This document shows positions 20,518 to 30,700 of a stretch of 39,096 bases of DNA, piece by piece. The notes below the pieces were generated by a model. It had not been told where the DNA came from and ran no database searches. It saw only the letters and a list, made by a program, of their open reading frames with translations. This DNA comes from a virus. How positions within the stretch are numbered: position 1 is the stretch's first letter; the number at the start of each line of letters is the position of its first letter. The DNA lies in the IMG/VR virus record IMGVR_UViG_3300032134_000008, positions 1 through 39,096 of that record. One strand, given 5' to 3'. Both the position numbers and the translations under genes were made by a program.

Positions 20518-21334
20518 TTATCAGAAGGTAGAAATAGGCGGATCTGAAGAGAATGCTCCGTTTTCTGAGGACGACATTCAGCAACTTCAAGAGGAGTCTG
20601 ATGCTCAGGATCGGGCTACTGAAGAGAAGATGGAGGAAGAGGAGCAGCGAGAGGCTGAATTAGTCGCTGCTGACCGTCCAGAGTGGCTTCCTGAGAAGTT
20701 TGAGACTCCAGAAGACTTGGCTAAGGCATACTCAGACCTTCAGGCTGAGTACACACAGTCTCGTCAGAATTCTACAACTGAAGAGGGCTCCGATGAGGCC
20801 TCGCCTGATAGTGGATCAGACCGAACGCTCAATGATTTTTCAGAATTCAACCAAGAATTCGCGGAGACTGGAGATATTTCAGAGGAAAACCGTAGCAAAA
20901 TTGAGTCGTGGGGGTTGCCCCGCGAGATGATTGATGGCTATATCGACGGTCAGAAAGCCATTCTAGACGGCCACTTCAACTCCATCTACAACGAGGTGGG
21001 TGGTGAAGATAATTATGATGCGATGGTTGAGTGGGCTGGAGACAACCTTCCAGAAGGTGAGCAAGGAGCATTTAATGAGTCAGTAGTGAACGGCACTCCT
21101 GATCAGATGATGTTCGCTATTCGCAGCCTATCCAGTAGGTGGCAGTCTGATGTCGGTCCTGTCGGCAACAGGGAAACCCCCCTACTTCAGGGAAACACTG
21201 GTTATACAGGAGCAGCAGGTGCTTTCCGATCAGTCGCTGAACTGACAGCGGCCATGAAAGATCCTAGGTATAACAAAGATGCCGCCTACAGGAAAGATGT
21301 GGAAATCAGGCTTTCCAATTCTAATATCCTATGA
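20510..21334 (+). CDS. Scaffolding protein (capsid assembly)
   Basis: A 274-residue acidic protein in the gp9 position between portal and capsid. The N-terminal third is highly Glu/Asp-rich and coiled, followed by RPEWLPEKFETPEDLAKAYSDL, a hallmark of T7-type scaffold proteins, then a Ser/Asp-rich linker and a helical C-terminus (GAFRSVAELTAAMKDPRY, KDVEIRLSNSNI) that would contact the capsid. It is needed for procapsid assembly and leaves before DNA entry in the family. It overlaps both neighbours. Confidence 0.94.
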   Translation: MANYQKVEIGGSEENAPFSEDDIQQLQEESDAQDRATEEKMEEEEQREAELVAADRPEWLPEKFETPEDLAKAYSDLQAEYTQSRQNSTTEEGSDEASPDSGSDRTLNDFSEFNQEFAETGDISEENRSKIESWGLPREMIDGYIDGQKAILDGHFNSIYNEVGGEDNYDAMVEWAGDNLPEGEQGAFNESVVNGTPDQMMFAIRSLSSRWQSDVGPVGNRETPLLQGNTGYTGAAGAFRSVAELTAAMKDPRYNKDAAYRKDVEIRLSNSNIL

Positions 21335-21705
21335 GCATCCGAAATTTGTTCCCCTCCTTGCTGCTGCTACTAGGTGGTTGCAGCGTTCTCAGGCCCTCTC
21401 CCTCTTTGAGTCAGCATGTCTCAGGGATCGCTGGAGAGGTGCATGGGACCGGGAGTTTAGCGATGCTGAGTTGGATCGGAGGAGTTGCCACCCTAGCGGG
21501 GATCGCAGCCCTCGTGGTCACCTCTGGCCGTATGGGCTTGAGAGCAGTCATCGCAGGAGTGTGCTTAGTCATCCTGAATTTCGTGATTGCAAACTATTTA
21601 AGTTGGATTCTAATTCCCGTGCTTGTTGCTACGGGTTGCGTCAGCCTCGGCTGGGCGTATGTTACTGTAAGAAAATTGATGAATAAGGATCGTTGTAGTG
21701 GCTGA
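21331..21705 (+). CDS. Membrane protein with lipobox-like start
   Basis: A 124-residue protein coupled to the scaffold gene (ATGA overlap). The N-terminus LFPSLLLLLGGC ends in a lipobox-like LGGC with Cys17, and three hydrophobic segments follow at about 45-63, 72-90 and 92-113. A lipoprotein signal joined to later membrane spans is unusual; the first segment could be a plain membrane span instead. It may belong to the lysis group (holin or spanin-like), but no family is recognised. The ribosome site of the next small gene lies in its end. Confidence 0.72.
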   Translation: MSIRNLFPSLLLLLGGCSVLRPSPSLSQHVSGIAGEVHGTGSLAMLSWIGGVATLAGIAALVVTSGRMGLRAVIAGVCLVILNFVIANYLSWILIPVLVATGCVSLGWAYVTVRKLMNKDRCSG

Positions 21706-21808
21706 TATGCTCGGAACAGCGTGGTGGACCGTGATTTGCGTGGGGATTGGCTTCAGTGCCGGTGTGTACGCAGGCCCATACGTTAAGAAACTCATGTTTA
21801 AATCATAA
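21698..21808 (+). CDS. 36-residue single-span membrane peptide
   Basis: A short frame starting at GTG 21698, eight bases after AAGGA (21685-21689), or at ATG 21707 in the same frame. The peptide has one membrane segment (WWTVICVGIGFSAGVYAG) and a basic end (KKLMFKS). It overlaps the preceding stop. Small membrane peptides in this spot before the capsid gene occur in related phages; the role is unknown. Confidence 0.65.
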   Translation: MADMLGTAWWTVICVGIGFSAGVYAGPYVKKLMFKS

Positions 21809-21830
21809 TCACGACTCAAAAACGATAGAC
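21806..21830 (+). promoter_or_regulatory. T7-promoter-like sequence before the capsid gene
   Basis: TAATCACGACTCA (21806-21818) equals the left half of the T7 promoter (TAATACGACTCA) with one inserted C; the right half reads AAAACGATAGACC with wrong spacing for T7. It may be a real promoter with its own rules or a chance match. The place, ahead of the most strongly expressed gene, is right. Confidence 0.35.
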
Positions 21831-21842
21831 CTATTACATATG

Positions 21843-21961
21843 TGACTGGGTACTCGCACTGCGTGGCTCAGTCATTTCGGGGAGAGATCCCCACAAAGAT
21901 GGTGAGTTGAGGATTCACAGAATCCCGGCCCATTGAGGTGGACAACTGAGACTTCTTAGTT
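21843..21961 (+). other. Structured capsid leader with four hairpins
   Basis: Four inverted repeats in a row: TGACTG/CAGTCA (21843-21848 with 21869-21874), GGGGA/TCCCC with a GAGA loop (21879-21892), GGATTC/GAATCC (21911-21925) and AACTGAG/CTTAGTT (21944-21961). None has a U-run. They end 53 bases before the capsid ATG and fit a stabilised or processed leader. Confidence 0.6.
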
Positions 21962-22014
21962 ACCAAGACACGCCATCATGTATCTTGTTTTAACTTTTAG
22001 AAGGAGTCATTCAA

Positions 22015-23133
22015 ATGGCTTATTATGGCGTAGATCCTTCACGTCTCGGTCAAGTTGCACAGGCCGGTGATGTGGATGCACTATTCCTCAAGGTGTTCTC
22101 GGGAGAAGTCCTGACTACATTTGAGGAAAACAATCTGATGATGCCTCTCCATCGTGTGAGGACAATCAGTAGTGGTAAGAGCGCGCAGTTCCCGACAACG
22201 GGCGTTGCATCTGCTCTCTACCACACCCCCGGAGACAGTCTCTTCGCGGATGACACGGCAGACGGTAACACCTATGCCTCCAAGGTCAACCACGCAGAGA
22301 AGGTCATTTCTATCGATGGTGTCCTGACCTCTTCAGCATTCCTCGCGGATATTGATGAGGCCAAAAATCACTACGAAGTTCGATCGATTTATTCGACCGA
22401 AATTGGACGACAATTGGCTTATGCAGCCGACAAGAACCTTATTCGTTGTCTTGTTGCTGCCTCTGAAACCAATACAGATCGATTTGGTACTGCTGCGGCG
22501 AACACCGCGGCACAGATCGCTAGTCCATATCTTGGTGGTAAGATTCTTGTTGACGGCAGTGCCGCTGACGCTAACGGCGTGACTGAAATCACAGGTGGCG
22601 GCGGAAACTCCGGCACAGTCATAGGAGACGATTGGATTCAATCCCTCTTCACTATGGCTGAACTCATGGATAAGAAGAATGTACCCGCCGAAGGCAGGTA
22701 CGCGATTCTTCCCCCAGATGAGTACTACAAGTTGGTCAACGAGAATCAGGATGCGATCAATCGTGATTACAACCCAGAAGGCAATGGTTCCATTGCTGCT
22801 GGCGTAATCCTCTCGGTTGCAGGTGTCCGAATTCTCAAGAGCAACCATATTCCTCAGACAGATGAGTCTTCTGCTACTAACGTTCACAACAGTGCGCTGA
22901 TCAACAATGATCCGTTTGCTGGTGCTGGTGTTGGTTACGGTGGATATGACTTCAGTGAAATCATTGGTGTTGGCTTCCAGACGGAAGGCCTCGGCACAGT
23001 GAAACTGCTGGATCTTGCAATGGAAAGTGAGTACTACATGGAACGCCTCGGCACGATGCTGATGGCGCGTTATGCGATGGGTCACGGCGTTCTTCGAGAA
23101 GAGTGTTGTTACGCATTTAGTAGCGAGACCTGA
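22015..23133 (+). CDS. Major capsid protein (T7 gp10-like)
   Basis: A 372-residue HK97-fold shell protein (T7 gp10A 345). ATG 22015 follows AGAAGGAG (22000-22007). The N-terminus YYGVDPSRLGQVAQAGDVDALFLKVFSGEVLTTFEENN and the following PLHRVRTISSGKSAQFPTTG are typical for this family. The C-terminus has VGFQTEGLGTVKLLDLAMESEYY and ERLGTMLMARYAMGHGVLREECC. The terminator right after it would keep capsid message high compared with tail genes, as in T7. No frameshift product of the gp10B kind is evident. Confidence 0.97.
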   Translation: MAYYGVDPSRLGQVAQAGDVDALFLKVFSGEVLTTFEENNLMMPLHRVRTISSGKSAQFPTTGVASALYHTPGDSLFADDTADGNTYASKVNHAEKVISIDGVLTSSAFLADIDEAKNHYEVRSIYSTEIGRQLAYAADKNLIRCLVAASETNTDRFGTAAANTAAQIASPYLGGKILVDGSAADANGVTEITGGGGNSGTVIGDDWIQSLFTMAELMDKKNVPAEGRYAILPPDEYYKLVNENQDAINRDYNPEGNGSIAAGVILSVAGVRILKSNHIPQTDESSATNVHNSALINNDPFAGAGVGYGGYDFSEIIGVGFQTEGLGTVKLLDLAMESEYYMERLGTMLMARYAMGHGVLREECCYAFSSET

Positions 23134-23159
23134 TCATATATTGATCTGGTTTGTAGTAT

Positions 23160-23175
23160 ACTCACAAACGTGAGT
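23160..23175 (+). other. Small hairpin after the capsid gene
   Basis: ACTCAC (23160-23165) pairs with GTGAGT (23170-23175) around AAAC, ten bases before the terminator stem. It might protect the 3' end or pause polymerase. Confidence 0.45.
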
Positions 23176-23185
23176 TCTCCTATCG

Positions 23186-23225
23186 GGGGCGGCCCTTCTT
23201 GTTGGGGGGTCGCCCCTCTTTCTTT
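23186..23225 (+). terminator. Terminator after the capsid gene
   Basis: GGGGCGGCCC (23186-23195) pairs with GGGTCGCCCC (23207-23216, one G-T pair), followed by TCTTTCTTT. Same place as the T7 late terminator downstream of gene 10. Tail genes downstream then need read-through or their own promoter. Confidence 0.88.
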
Positions 23226-23242
23226 ATACTTTGGAGTAAACT

Positions 23243-23875
23243 ATGGCAGCAACACGGACATCAGAACTAGAAGCAGTCAACACAATGCTGTCGGCTGTCG
23301 GGGAACCTCCCATTAACTCTCTGGATGAACAGAAGAATGTGGATGCTGCCATTTCTCGGAATATTCTGACAGAGATCAGTCGAGAGGTACAGGCCCACGG
23401 GTGGCACTTCAACACCCAGACTAAGGTTACCTTCACACCTGACAGTACTACTAACTACATAAACCTGACCGACAACATGGTCAGGGTGGACATTGATTTC
23501 TGGGCTAAAGATACTGGTACAGATTCTTTGGCTGATTCTCGGGATGTCACTCAGCGAGGTGGCAGACTCTTTAATCGGTCTGACAATACCTACGAGTTCA
23601 CTAGGGAACTAAAGGCGACAGTTATATACGTCTTAGAGTGGGACGACCTACCTGAGCCCGCTCGTAGATACATCACAGTTCGTGCTGCTAGGATCTTTCA
23701 GGATCGGATGGTTGGATCTCCCTCCCATCACTCCTTCTCCCAAGAGGATGAGGTACGCGCCTTGGCTCTTATGAAGGAGTTCGAGGGAGACACTGCTGAC
23801 TGGTCAATCTTCGGCAACTATGACACATACAGGATTGTTGCTAGAGGTGACGCAGAGCGTCGAGGCACTCTGTAA
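23243..23875 (+). CDS. Tail tubular protein A (T7 gp11-like)
   Basis: A 210-residue adaptor that joins the portal to the tail nozzle. ATG 23243 follows TTTGGAG. The N-terminus TSELEAVNTMLSAVGEPPINSLD is the family hallmark, followed by NVDAAISRNILTEISREVQAHGWHFNT and, later, LPEPARRYITVRAARIFQDRMVGS. The length is close to T7 gp11 (196). The stop shares a base with the next ATG (TAATG). Confidence 0.95.
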   Translation: MAATRTSELEAVNTMLSAVGEPPINSLDEQKNVDAAISRNILTEISREVQAHGWHFNTQTKVTFTPDSTTNYINLTDNMVRVDIDFWAKDTGTDSLADSRDVTQRGGRLFNRSDNTYEFTRELKATVIYVLEWDDLPEPARRYITVRAARIFQDRMVGSPSHHSFSQEDEVRALALMKEFEGDTADWSIFGNYDTYRIVARGDAERRGTL

Positions 23876-26433
23876 TGCCCCTAGTTACTACTAGCGTTCC
23901 TAACCTTGCTGGTGGCGTATCTCAGCAGCCAGCCTCTCAGCGACTTCCTAATCAATGTGAGGCTCAAGAGAACGCTCTGCCGCTGCTGGTGGGCGGTCTC
24001 GTCAAAAGGCCTCCTTTAAACCATGTCGCGGAACTAAAGACGTATGCGGGAGCCTCAGTGGATCTGAGCAGCGTCTTCACGCATTTCGTTACCAGAGATG
24101 CGGACGAAGAATTCATAGTTTCCTTGACGGGAGTCGGGAATACTGTTCTCGTTAATGACACGGCTGGAGACGCTAAGGAGGTCGAGGTTGACCTCGGCTC
24201 TTCTACTTATCTAACTTCAAGTACCCCTCAGTCTTCATTTAGAGCAATCACAATTGCTGATGTTACATTCCTTGTTAACACTTCTATTCCTGTCCAAATG
24301 AAGACGGGTGATGATGATTTGTCCCCGTATTCTCGGGCTCAATCTTCAGCACCCCACGAGGGGCTTGTTTGGATAAAGGTGTCTCAGCAGGGGATAAAGT
24401 TGAGGCTTAACGTCAAGGTAGAAGGCGGCGGTACTGAATGGGCTAAAGTTGAACACACTCCCGCTGCTGACGAAATAGGAACAGATGTATATGCCTACCC
24501 ACCTAACGCTCCTTCAACCACTCAATTAGCAGCCGCATTATCTGACGGGACAAACGTAACGGATTGCGCTGATACAGCCTCTACTGGGACGACAGGTCTT
24601 GAGGGGCTCACTAATTACACCGCCTCAACATCGGGCAGTGTAATCTTCGTACAGAATACTTCTGTAGATTTCAATATCACTACACATGATTCTCTAGGCC
24701 AAACCGCGATGAAAGTAATCAAGGATGAGGTCGCAGATTTTGCAGAACTTCCACCGAATGCTCCAGACGGGATGATCCTCCTAGTCAAGGGGGAACCGGA
24801 ATCTGAGGTAGATGATTACTACGTCAAGTTTGAGACCAACGGTCCAGATGAAGATTTCGGATCTGGCCTGTGGTTGGAAACCATTGGTCCCGGTATTGCA
24901 TACCAGTGGGACTACGATACTCTCCCACACATCCTTATCCGACAGGCTGATGGAACCTTCATGGTTAAGAGGGCTGACGGCACGACTCCGGGTGCGGCTC
25001 CAGATGGCTCTGATTACAGTGGTTTCAAATTCACGCCACGAGAGACCGGGTCTGACCTCACTAATCCGCAGCCGTCCTTTGTTGGCCGGGTGATCACGGA
25101 CATCTCATTCTTCAAGAATCGTCTAGCGATCATGAGCGGAGAAGACTGCGTTCTCAGTGAGGCAGCAGAATTCTTTAACTTCTTCAGAACTACAACGACT
25201 CAGTTGTTGGACACGGCTCCCATTGATGTTGGCGTAGGCGGTACTGAAGTCAATAAGATTGAGAAGGCTACGCCGTTCGCAGACCGCCTAGTTCTGTTCT
25301 CTACTAGAACACAGTTCGTTCTTCAGGGAGAAGCAATCCTGAGTCCGATGACTGCCTCAATCACGCAGGCTACGAATTATGATGTCACTACTTCAGTCAG
25401 CCCCGTGCTTGCTGGTAACGCATTATTCTTTGCCTTTAGCCGTGGGTCTTTCAGCGGTGTTCGAGAATTCTATAAGTCTTCAGAAACCGACATCAAATTT
25501 GAGGCAGTTGAAACGACTTCTCATGCCCCTAAATATATCCCCGGAACAATCCAGAAGTTATCTGTTTCAACTCATGAGGATATTCTAGCAGTCTTATCTA
25601 GGACTCCTACTGTTGGAGGCTCGGGGTTTGACGCGACTACTGATTTGTATATGTATAAGTACTTCTCAACAGACAGAGGTAGGGTGCAAGCAGCGTGGTT
25701 CAAGTTCACTTTCTCAAACTGTGAAGTCCTTGATATGCACTTCGTTACTCAGTCTCTCTATGTAGTGCTGAAACGAGGGACTAAGACGTTCATCGAGAGA
25801 ATGGATCTACAGACGGGTCTGGTAGATACTGGATCAACATATGTAACCACCATTGACCGCAGGACAAAGATCACAGGTCAAAGCGGGTTTACCTTGACTC
25901 TCCCTTATGATGTGGTGGGAGGAGATACCATGCAGGTGGTTTCCTCAGACGGAGAAGTGATGACAATTAAGACCACTGGGACAAACACGATTGAACTCTA
26001 TGAGGAGTTTACCGCATCGGATGTGTTCTATGTAGGTATTCCTTACACCATGCGATACCAGATGACTGAGCCGGTCCTTAAGCGACCTAAGCAAGATGGC
26101 GGCTGGGAGATGATCGCTACAGGTCGTCATCAACTAAGGTATATGACTGTTGTCTACGACGGTACTTCGTACTTTAATATCAGGGTGACTCCAGAGATCG
26201 GAGGAGCCGCTGGAACTGCGACTGATTACCCGTTTAGTGGCCGCTTCCTGTCCGCAGGTGGATTCCTTGGATCAGCCCCCTCAGAGACTGGAGATTTCAG
26301 GTTTCCTGTGTTCGCTCAATCAGATGCTGTTAAGATCGAAATCTTCAATGATTCCCCTCTTCCAAGCAATATCCAGTCAGTTGAATTTGAAGCAAACTAT
26401 GTCTCTCGATCCCAGCCGAGGTTTGGCGGATGA
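23875..26433 (+). CDS. Tail tubular protein B, nozzle (T7 gp12-like)
   Basis: An 852-residue tail tube protein (T7 gp12 794). The N-terminus TSVPNLAGGVSQQPASQRLPNQCEAQENA and the later HFVTRDADEEFIVS, FKNRLAIMSGEDCVLSEA.EFFNFF and FADRLVLFSTRTQFVL blocks are characteristic. The middle is rich in Thr/Ser and beta strands. It forms the hexameric nozzle through which DNA leaves. It overlaps the next gene by four bases. Confidence 0.96.
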   Translation: MPLVTTSVPNLAGGVSQQPASQRLPNQCEAQENALPLLVGGLVKRPPLNHVAELKTYAGASVDLSSVFTHFVTRDADEEFIVSLTGVGNTVLVNDTAGDAKEVEVDLGSSTYLTSSTPQSSFRAITIADVTFLVNTSIPVQMKTGDDDLSPYSRAQSSAPHEGLVWIKVSQQGIKLRLNVKVEGGGTEWAKVEHTPAADEIGTDVYAYPPNAPSTTQLAAALSDGTNVTDCADTASTGTTGLEGLTNYTASTSGSVIFVQNTSVDFNITTHDSLGQTAMKVIKDEVADFAELPPNAPDGMILLVKGEPESEVDDYYVKFETNGPDEDFGSGLWLETIGPGIAYQWDYDTLPHILIRQADGTFMVKRADGTTPGAAPDGSDYSGFKFTPRETGSDLTNPQPSFVGRVITDISFFKNRLAIMSGEDCVLSEAAEFFNFFRTTTTQLLDTAPIDVGVGGTEVNKIEKATPFADRLVLFSTRTQFVLQGEAILSPMTASITQATNYDVTTSVSPVLAGNALFFAFSRGSFSGVREFYKSSETDIKFEAVETTSHAPKYIPGTIQKLSVSTHEDILAVLSRTPTVGGSGFDATTDLYMYKYFSTDRGRVQAAWFKFTFSNCEVLDMHFVTQSLYVVLKRGTKTFIERMDLQTGLVDTGSTYVTTIDRRTKITGQSGFTLTLPYDVVGGDTMQVVSSDGEVMTIKTTGTNTIELYEEFTASDVFYVGIPYTMRYQMTEPVLKRPKQDGGWEMIATGRHQLRYMTVVYDGTSYFNIRVTPEIGGAAGTATDYPFSGRFLSAGGFLGSAPSETGDFRFPVFAQSDAVKIEIFNDSPLPSNIQSVEFEANYVSRSQPRFGG

Positions 26434-27059
26434 TCATTAAAGAATCCATGAGAACAGATGTCGATTATGTTGCAGAGAATATCAGGGAAGCCGATCGGCG
26501 GGAGATCCTAGCCAACTCAGGCAGAACTCCGCATATATCGCTACTGGACGGGTTCAATCACTCAAAACCCTGTGCTTACTCACATGTCATCAACTCTGAG
26601 ACGTTTCCTGCGACAGCCACAACATCTGACATCAAATACGTCGCTGATAACATGCGACAGCCTGACCTTGATGAAATACAGGCTTTGGGGAAACCCGATC
26701 CTCATAAAGCATTAGAGGAGTGTTACCGCGACTCAAAGCCTGAGTGTTACAGTGGTGTTCATAAGAACATCCCTGTATCTATGTTTGGCGTAGTTCCTCA
26801 CCCAGATAATCCTAAGCAAGGGTCTATTTGGCTACTTGGAACCGATCAAATAACGAATGATGTTCCTATCTCATTCTTGAGGTGGAGCAGAGTATTCTTA
26901 CCGACACTCTTAAAAGACTACGAGTTGGTGTCCAATATCGTAGATAAAAGGAATACAATGCATATCAAGTGGATTAAATGGCTAGGATTTTCATTCCTCC
27001 GTGAGGTTATTTACGGACCCGAAAATAGGCCCTTCTATGAATTTGCGAGGTTAAATTAA
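26430..27059 (+). CDS. T7 gp13-like virion protein with duplicated N-terminal unit
   Basis: A 209-residue protein in the gene-13 position. The C-terminal half (GSIWLLGTDQITNDVPISFLRWS, TMHIKWIKWLGFSFLREV) matches the gp13 family, which has a GNAT-like fold; T7 gp13 is only 138 residues. The extra length comes from an internal copy: residues 10-53 and 67-110 align without gaps with 19 identities in 44 (D-Y-VA-N-R at the start, SKP and YS-V at the end). In T7 gp13 is needed for normal virions. It ends one base before the next gene. Confidence 0.85.
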   Translation: MIIKESMRTDVDYVAENIREADRREILANSGRTPHISLLDGFNHSKPCAYSHVINSETFPATATTSDIKYVADNMRQPDLDEIQALGKPDPHKALEECYRDSKPECYSGVHKNIPVSMFGVVPHPDNPKQGSIWLLGTDQITNDVPISFLRWSRVFLPTLLKDYELVSNIVDKRNTMHIKWIKWLGFSFLREVIYGPENRPFYEFARLN

Positions 27060-27060
27060 T

Positions 27061-27753
27061 ATGTGTGAACCCGTCTCTATAACAATGGGTGTACTTGGCG
27101 TTGTCAGCGCAGTCTCTTCTTCTAGTGCTGCTGATAAATCCGCCCGCACACAGCAAAAAAATAACGAGAGGATAACGACATACCAAAACGCAAATATGTG
27201 GAGGGCTGTCGCCTACCAACGTAAACTCGCAAGATGGCAAGAAGATAACTATAAGGCGACAGCGGTTTCCGCACAGGCATCTGCTACAGGACAGTACGCC
27301 GCCGTTATTGAGAAGGTTGGTCAAGTGAGAGACCGGGCATTGTGGGCAATTGAGAGAGCCCACAGGCAGTCTCAGAAAGGCTACTCATTTGTGGGGGCTT
27401 CTGCGTCTGAATCTGGAACTACCGGAAGTTCTGTAATGCTTGCCCAGCAGCAGTATCAACTGGCTGAAGCAAGGTACACACACAACACCTATAAGAACTA
27501 TGAGAATAGCCTGAGGCAATCTGAGAGAGATATGGCTGGTATCCACGCCCATTACCAGAACATCATCAACAGAGCAATGCCTGCTCCTATGCAGGCTGTG
27601 GATGCTCCGATGCCGACTCAACAGGTGGACAGGCCTTCAATGGCTCCATATATGCTTGCGGGTGCAAGTTCGATTATTGGTGCGACAGCATACCAGCAGG
27701 GCATAGATGCCGGATCAATGGACACGGCTGATTATGCCGAGAGGTGGACTTGA
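27061..27753 (+). CDS. Internal virion protein B (T7 gp14-like)
   Basis: A 230-residue protein (T7 gp14 196). It starts MCEPVSITMGVLGVVSAVSSSSAADKSARTQQKN with a hydrophobic N-terminal segment, followed by a long helical middle rich in Gln, Tyr and Arg (YQRKLARWQEDNYKATAVSAQ), a SFVGASASESGTTGSSVMLAQQQ block and a Pro/Met-rich tail. In T7 gp14 is ejected into the cell and forms the outer-membrane part of the channel. Its stop overlaps the next start (TGATG). Confidence 0.9.
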   Translation: MCEPVSITMGVLGVVSAVSSSSAADKSARTQQKNNERITTYQNANMWRAVAYQRKLARWQEDNYKATAVSAQASATGQYAAVIEKVGQVRDRALWAIERAHRQSQKGYSFVGASASESGTTGSSVMLAQQQYQLAEARYTHNTYKNYENSLRQSERDMAGIHAHYQNIINRAMPAPMQAVDAPMPTQQVDRPSMAPYMLAGASSIIGATAYQQGIDAGSMDTADYAERWT

Positions 27754-30700
27754 TGGCTAAATCTAAACGACCACAAGCAGCAAGTGGACAACAAATCTCA
27801 TACGGCGTTTCAGAATCCGGGCCGACGGTTGAGGCTACGACGAACTCTGAAACAATGATTCAGCCGGGATTGGTTGGCGCACCCTCGCCTCCAGCAAACC
27901 TTGCGCAGCCGCAGTTGGAGAGTAATCAGGAGGCTGTAGATAGAGAGAAACTGGCTGTAATAGGGTTCGATGAACTCTCAGACTCTATAAGGGCTAAGGG
28001 AATAGCCGAAGCAAGAGGCATCAACCTAATGCAAGATCCTGAGTTCCTTGCAGAACAAGCCGCTTTATGGGCGGATATGCGTGATTCGGGAGTAAGTTTT
28101 GCTGAGGCTGTTCATGACGGCCTTGTGGATGCCATCCAGCACCCTCGGGTTGCGCCAGAGTTCGCAAGGGCTCTTCAAGAACACGATCTAGCGGACAGGG
28201 CGGCTGCTTGGGACGCACAGCACGAAGCATTCAAACTGGGCGATCCTCGCGCATTAGACATAGATAGAACTATGGAAGCGTTTCACAGTTCTATGGTGGG
28301 CGAAACTCCAGCCATCGCTAGGGTAGATGCTTATGAAAACCACTTCATCCCTGCTCTGGATATCCATGCAAGAAGGTTTAAAGCAAAGCATCAAGACTGG
28401 CTAAGTGAGCGAATGATAACTGAGATCACCACTTCTGCCCAGTCACGCATTACAGACGTAGTTCAGAACTACACTGAAAGCGAGCCTATTACTGTAGTAG
28501 ATCTGACACCTACAAATCCTACTTCTGTAGGAAAATTCGGGCCTAGAGGTGTCGGCGGTTTACCTGCTCTGCCAACTAGGTTTCGTCAAGAAACCCCAGA
28601 AGAGTTTGAGGCAAGAAGGCTCAAGACTGCGGTAGATGCTATTTCGCGGTCTATTGATATGGCTATCGGAGGCCCAATCACTCCTGAGAATTTGAACAAA
28701 ATAACAGGAAAGCAACTCGTAGATTTAGCGGCTGAGGATCCGAGACTTAGTAAAACTGCTGAACTAATACTGAACAAAGCAGTGACAGGACCAGCAGACA
28801 ACCGTGCGCCTCTGCTTGGTGGAGCAATTAAAGAGTATTACAGTCAGAAACAGAAGTCTATCTCAGCGGCTCAGGGAGCCCACTCAACAGCAACAGCCAA
28901 CAGAATATGGACGAGTCAGGCTGATGCCATCGAAACTTCAGTCATTGAAGCGACTGTTGTGAACGCAATTGATGAAGGCCGTCGAGTTGGCGAAAGTGAA
29001 TATCACCTTATGTTCAGGGACATGCTAGAGGGACGGTCTTCTGTAACACTGCCCAACGGCGATGTGCTTTCTATAGATGGTGATAAATATAGACTGTCCC
29101 CCGGCCCTGATTCTGTGGCAACCACAGACAAAATATATGACCCGAAACAGATGGCGAAACAAGCCCGAATACAGTCGTTTGATCAACTTCTCATTGTAAA
29201 CAGAAATATTGCTGCTGACGATCCTAGTTATGCTAACCACACAGATAGCGAAAGAGAAGCAGTTGCGAGAGCCATGACTGCAAGTCAATTAAATGAGGTG
29301 GATTCCCCGACTTCTGAGTCAATACAGAGAACTACCAGATCGATTTCAATTCACCGTGCGGATATCGAAGCACAGCGAGTTGTGGCGGGGGAGGAAACAC
29401 CAGAGACCCTTGCAGCGTTTCAGGATCACTTAGTTTATCTAGAGGCAGTTAGACAGTTCAATCCGAAACTGTTTGATGATCACTTCAATAACGAGGATAC
29501 TAAGTTCTTTTGGGAGACTGCACTGGCAATGAGATACGATCAGATTATGGAAGAATATGGTGGAGGCAGTGGAAAGTCTGTCTATAACCGCTTGGTGGGG
29601 TACGAGGGAGGGTTCTTTCAGTCTGCTACAGATTTCGAGACAGAATGGAGAGAGACGGGTGTGCCGGTTTTGACTACGCATATGAGGAACAACTCTTATT
29701 CAGATCAAGTCCGTGCCCAAAAAAGGATTAGATCAGTCGCTAGAATGCTCCTCGCACTTGGAGTTAAATCAGATTCTGAATCTGCGATCCTGTTGGCAGT
29801 AAACTCATATGAAGAAACACTTATGGACATGGGTGGGATCAAAGTTGATAAAAGTGAAATATCCCCTGATTTGATCGCTGGGAATTTCCCAGCAAACTGG
29901 GAGCAGGAGTGGCACACCAAGGATTGGAATTTCATGGACTTATACGGAGCGCATGGGATTGCAGAGCCAGAGTGGCTACCTGACTGGTTCTCAAGTGTAC
30001 AAGGAGAGAAGGCTCCATTAGCGTGGTCTACATTGACTAAAACGGCTATTGAACTCCCTGCCCTTCTTGATGGTCTGTGGACTTACATTACTGAGGATAA
30101 TGAGGAAGGTATGAACATGATCACGAACACCATGCGAGATGTGGCAGTGGCGGTTCAGCAGGGCGAAATTGAGGGATACAAGCCTATGGCCCTACAAAAA
30201 GTAGTAGATAGAGCAGCACAGGCGTTAGAGACACACCCCCCTGATAAGTGGTCTCTGGAAAACATGACACAGGGAGGGGCGACAATAAATAACATCAAAC
30301 TACAGGTTGCTCCTAAATCTGAAGGTCTTCTATATACCGCTGTTGTAGAACTAAATAACGGCATTTCGCATGAAGTCGGTAATCCCGACAATCACGGTAG
30401 GCCCTTTACTCTGTCTGAAATATCAGAACTTTCAAAACGAATGGAGACTTATATACCGGACAGAACATTCCCTGCAAGCCTCGGGACACGCGCGGTTGAA
30501 GGAGTTTACGGTATGGACGAAATCAAGTTTCTTAACGTCCTTCCACTGGGCGGCACAGCGGAACAGACTCACTTCAGAACAGACCACGGGTGGGTTAGTG
30601 CTGATGAGGCGGTTAGATTCGTGGAAAGTCGAGAGCCTATGGAGCGGCAGATTGGGCTGATTCCACCCTTTATGGAAGAGATCTACAACAAGGTAGACAA

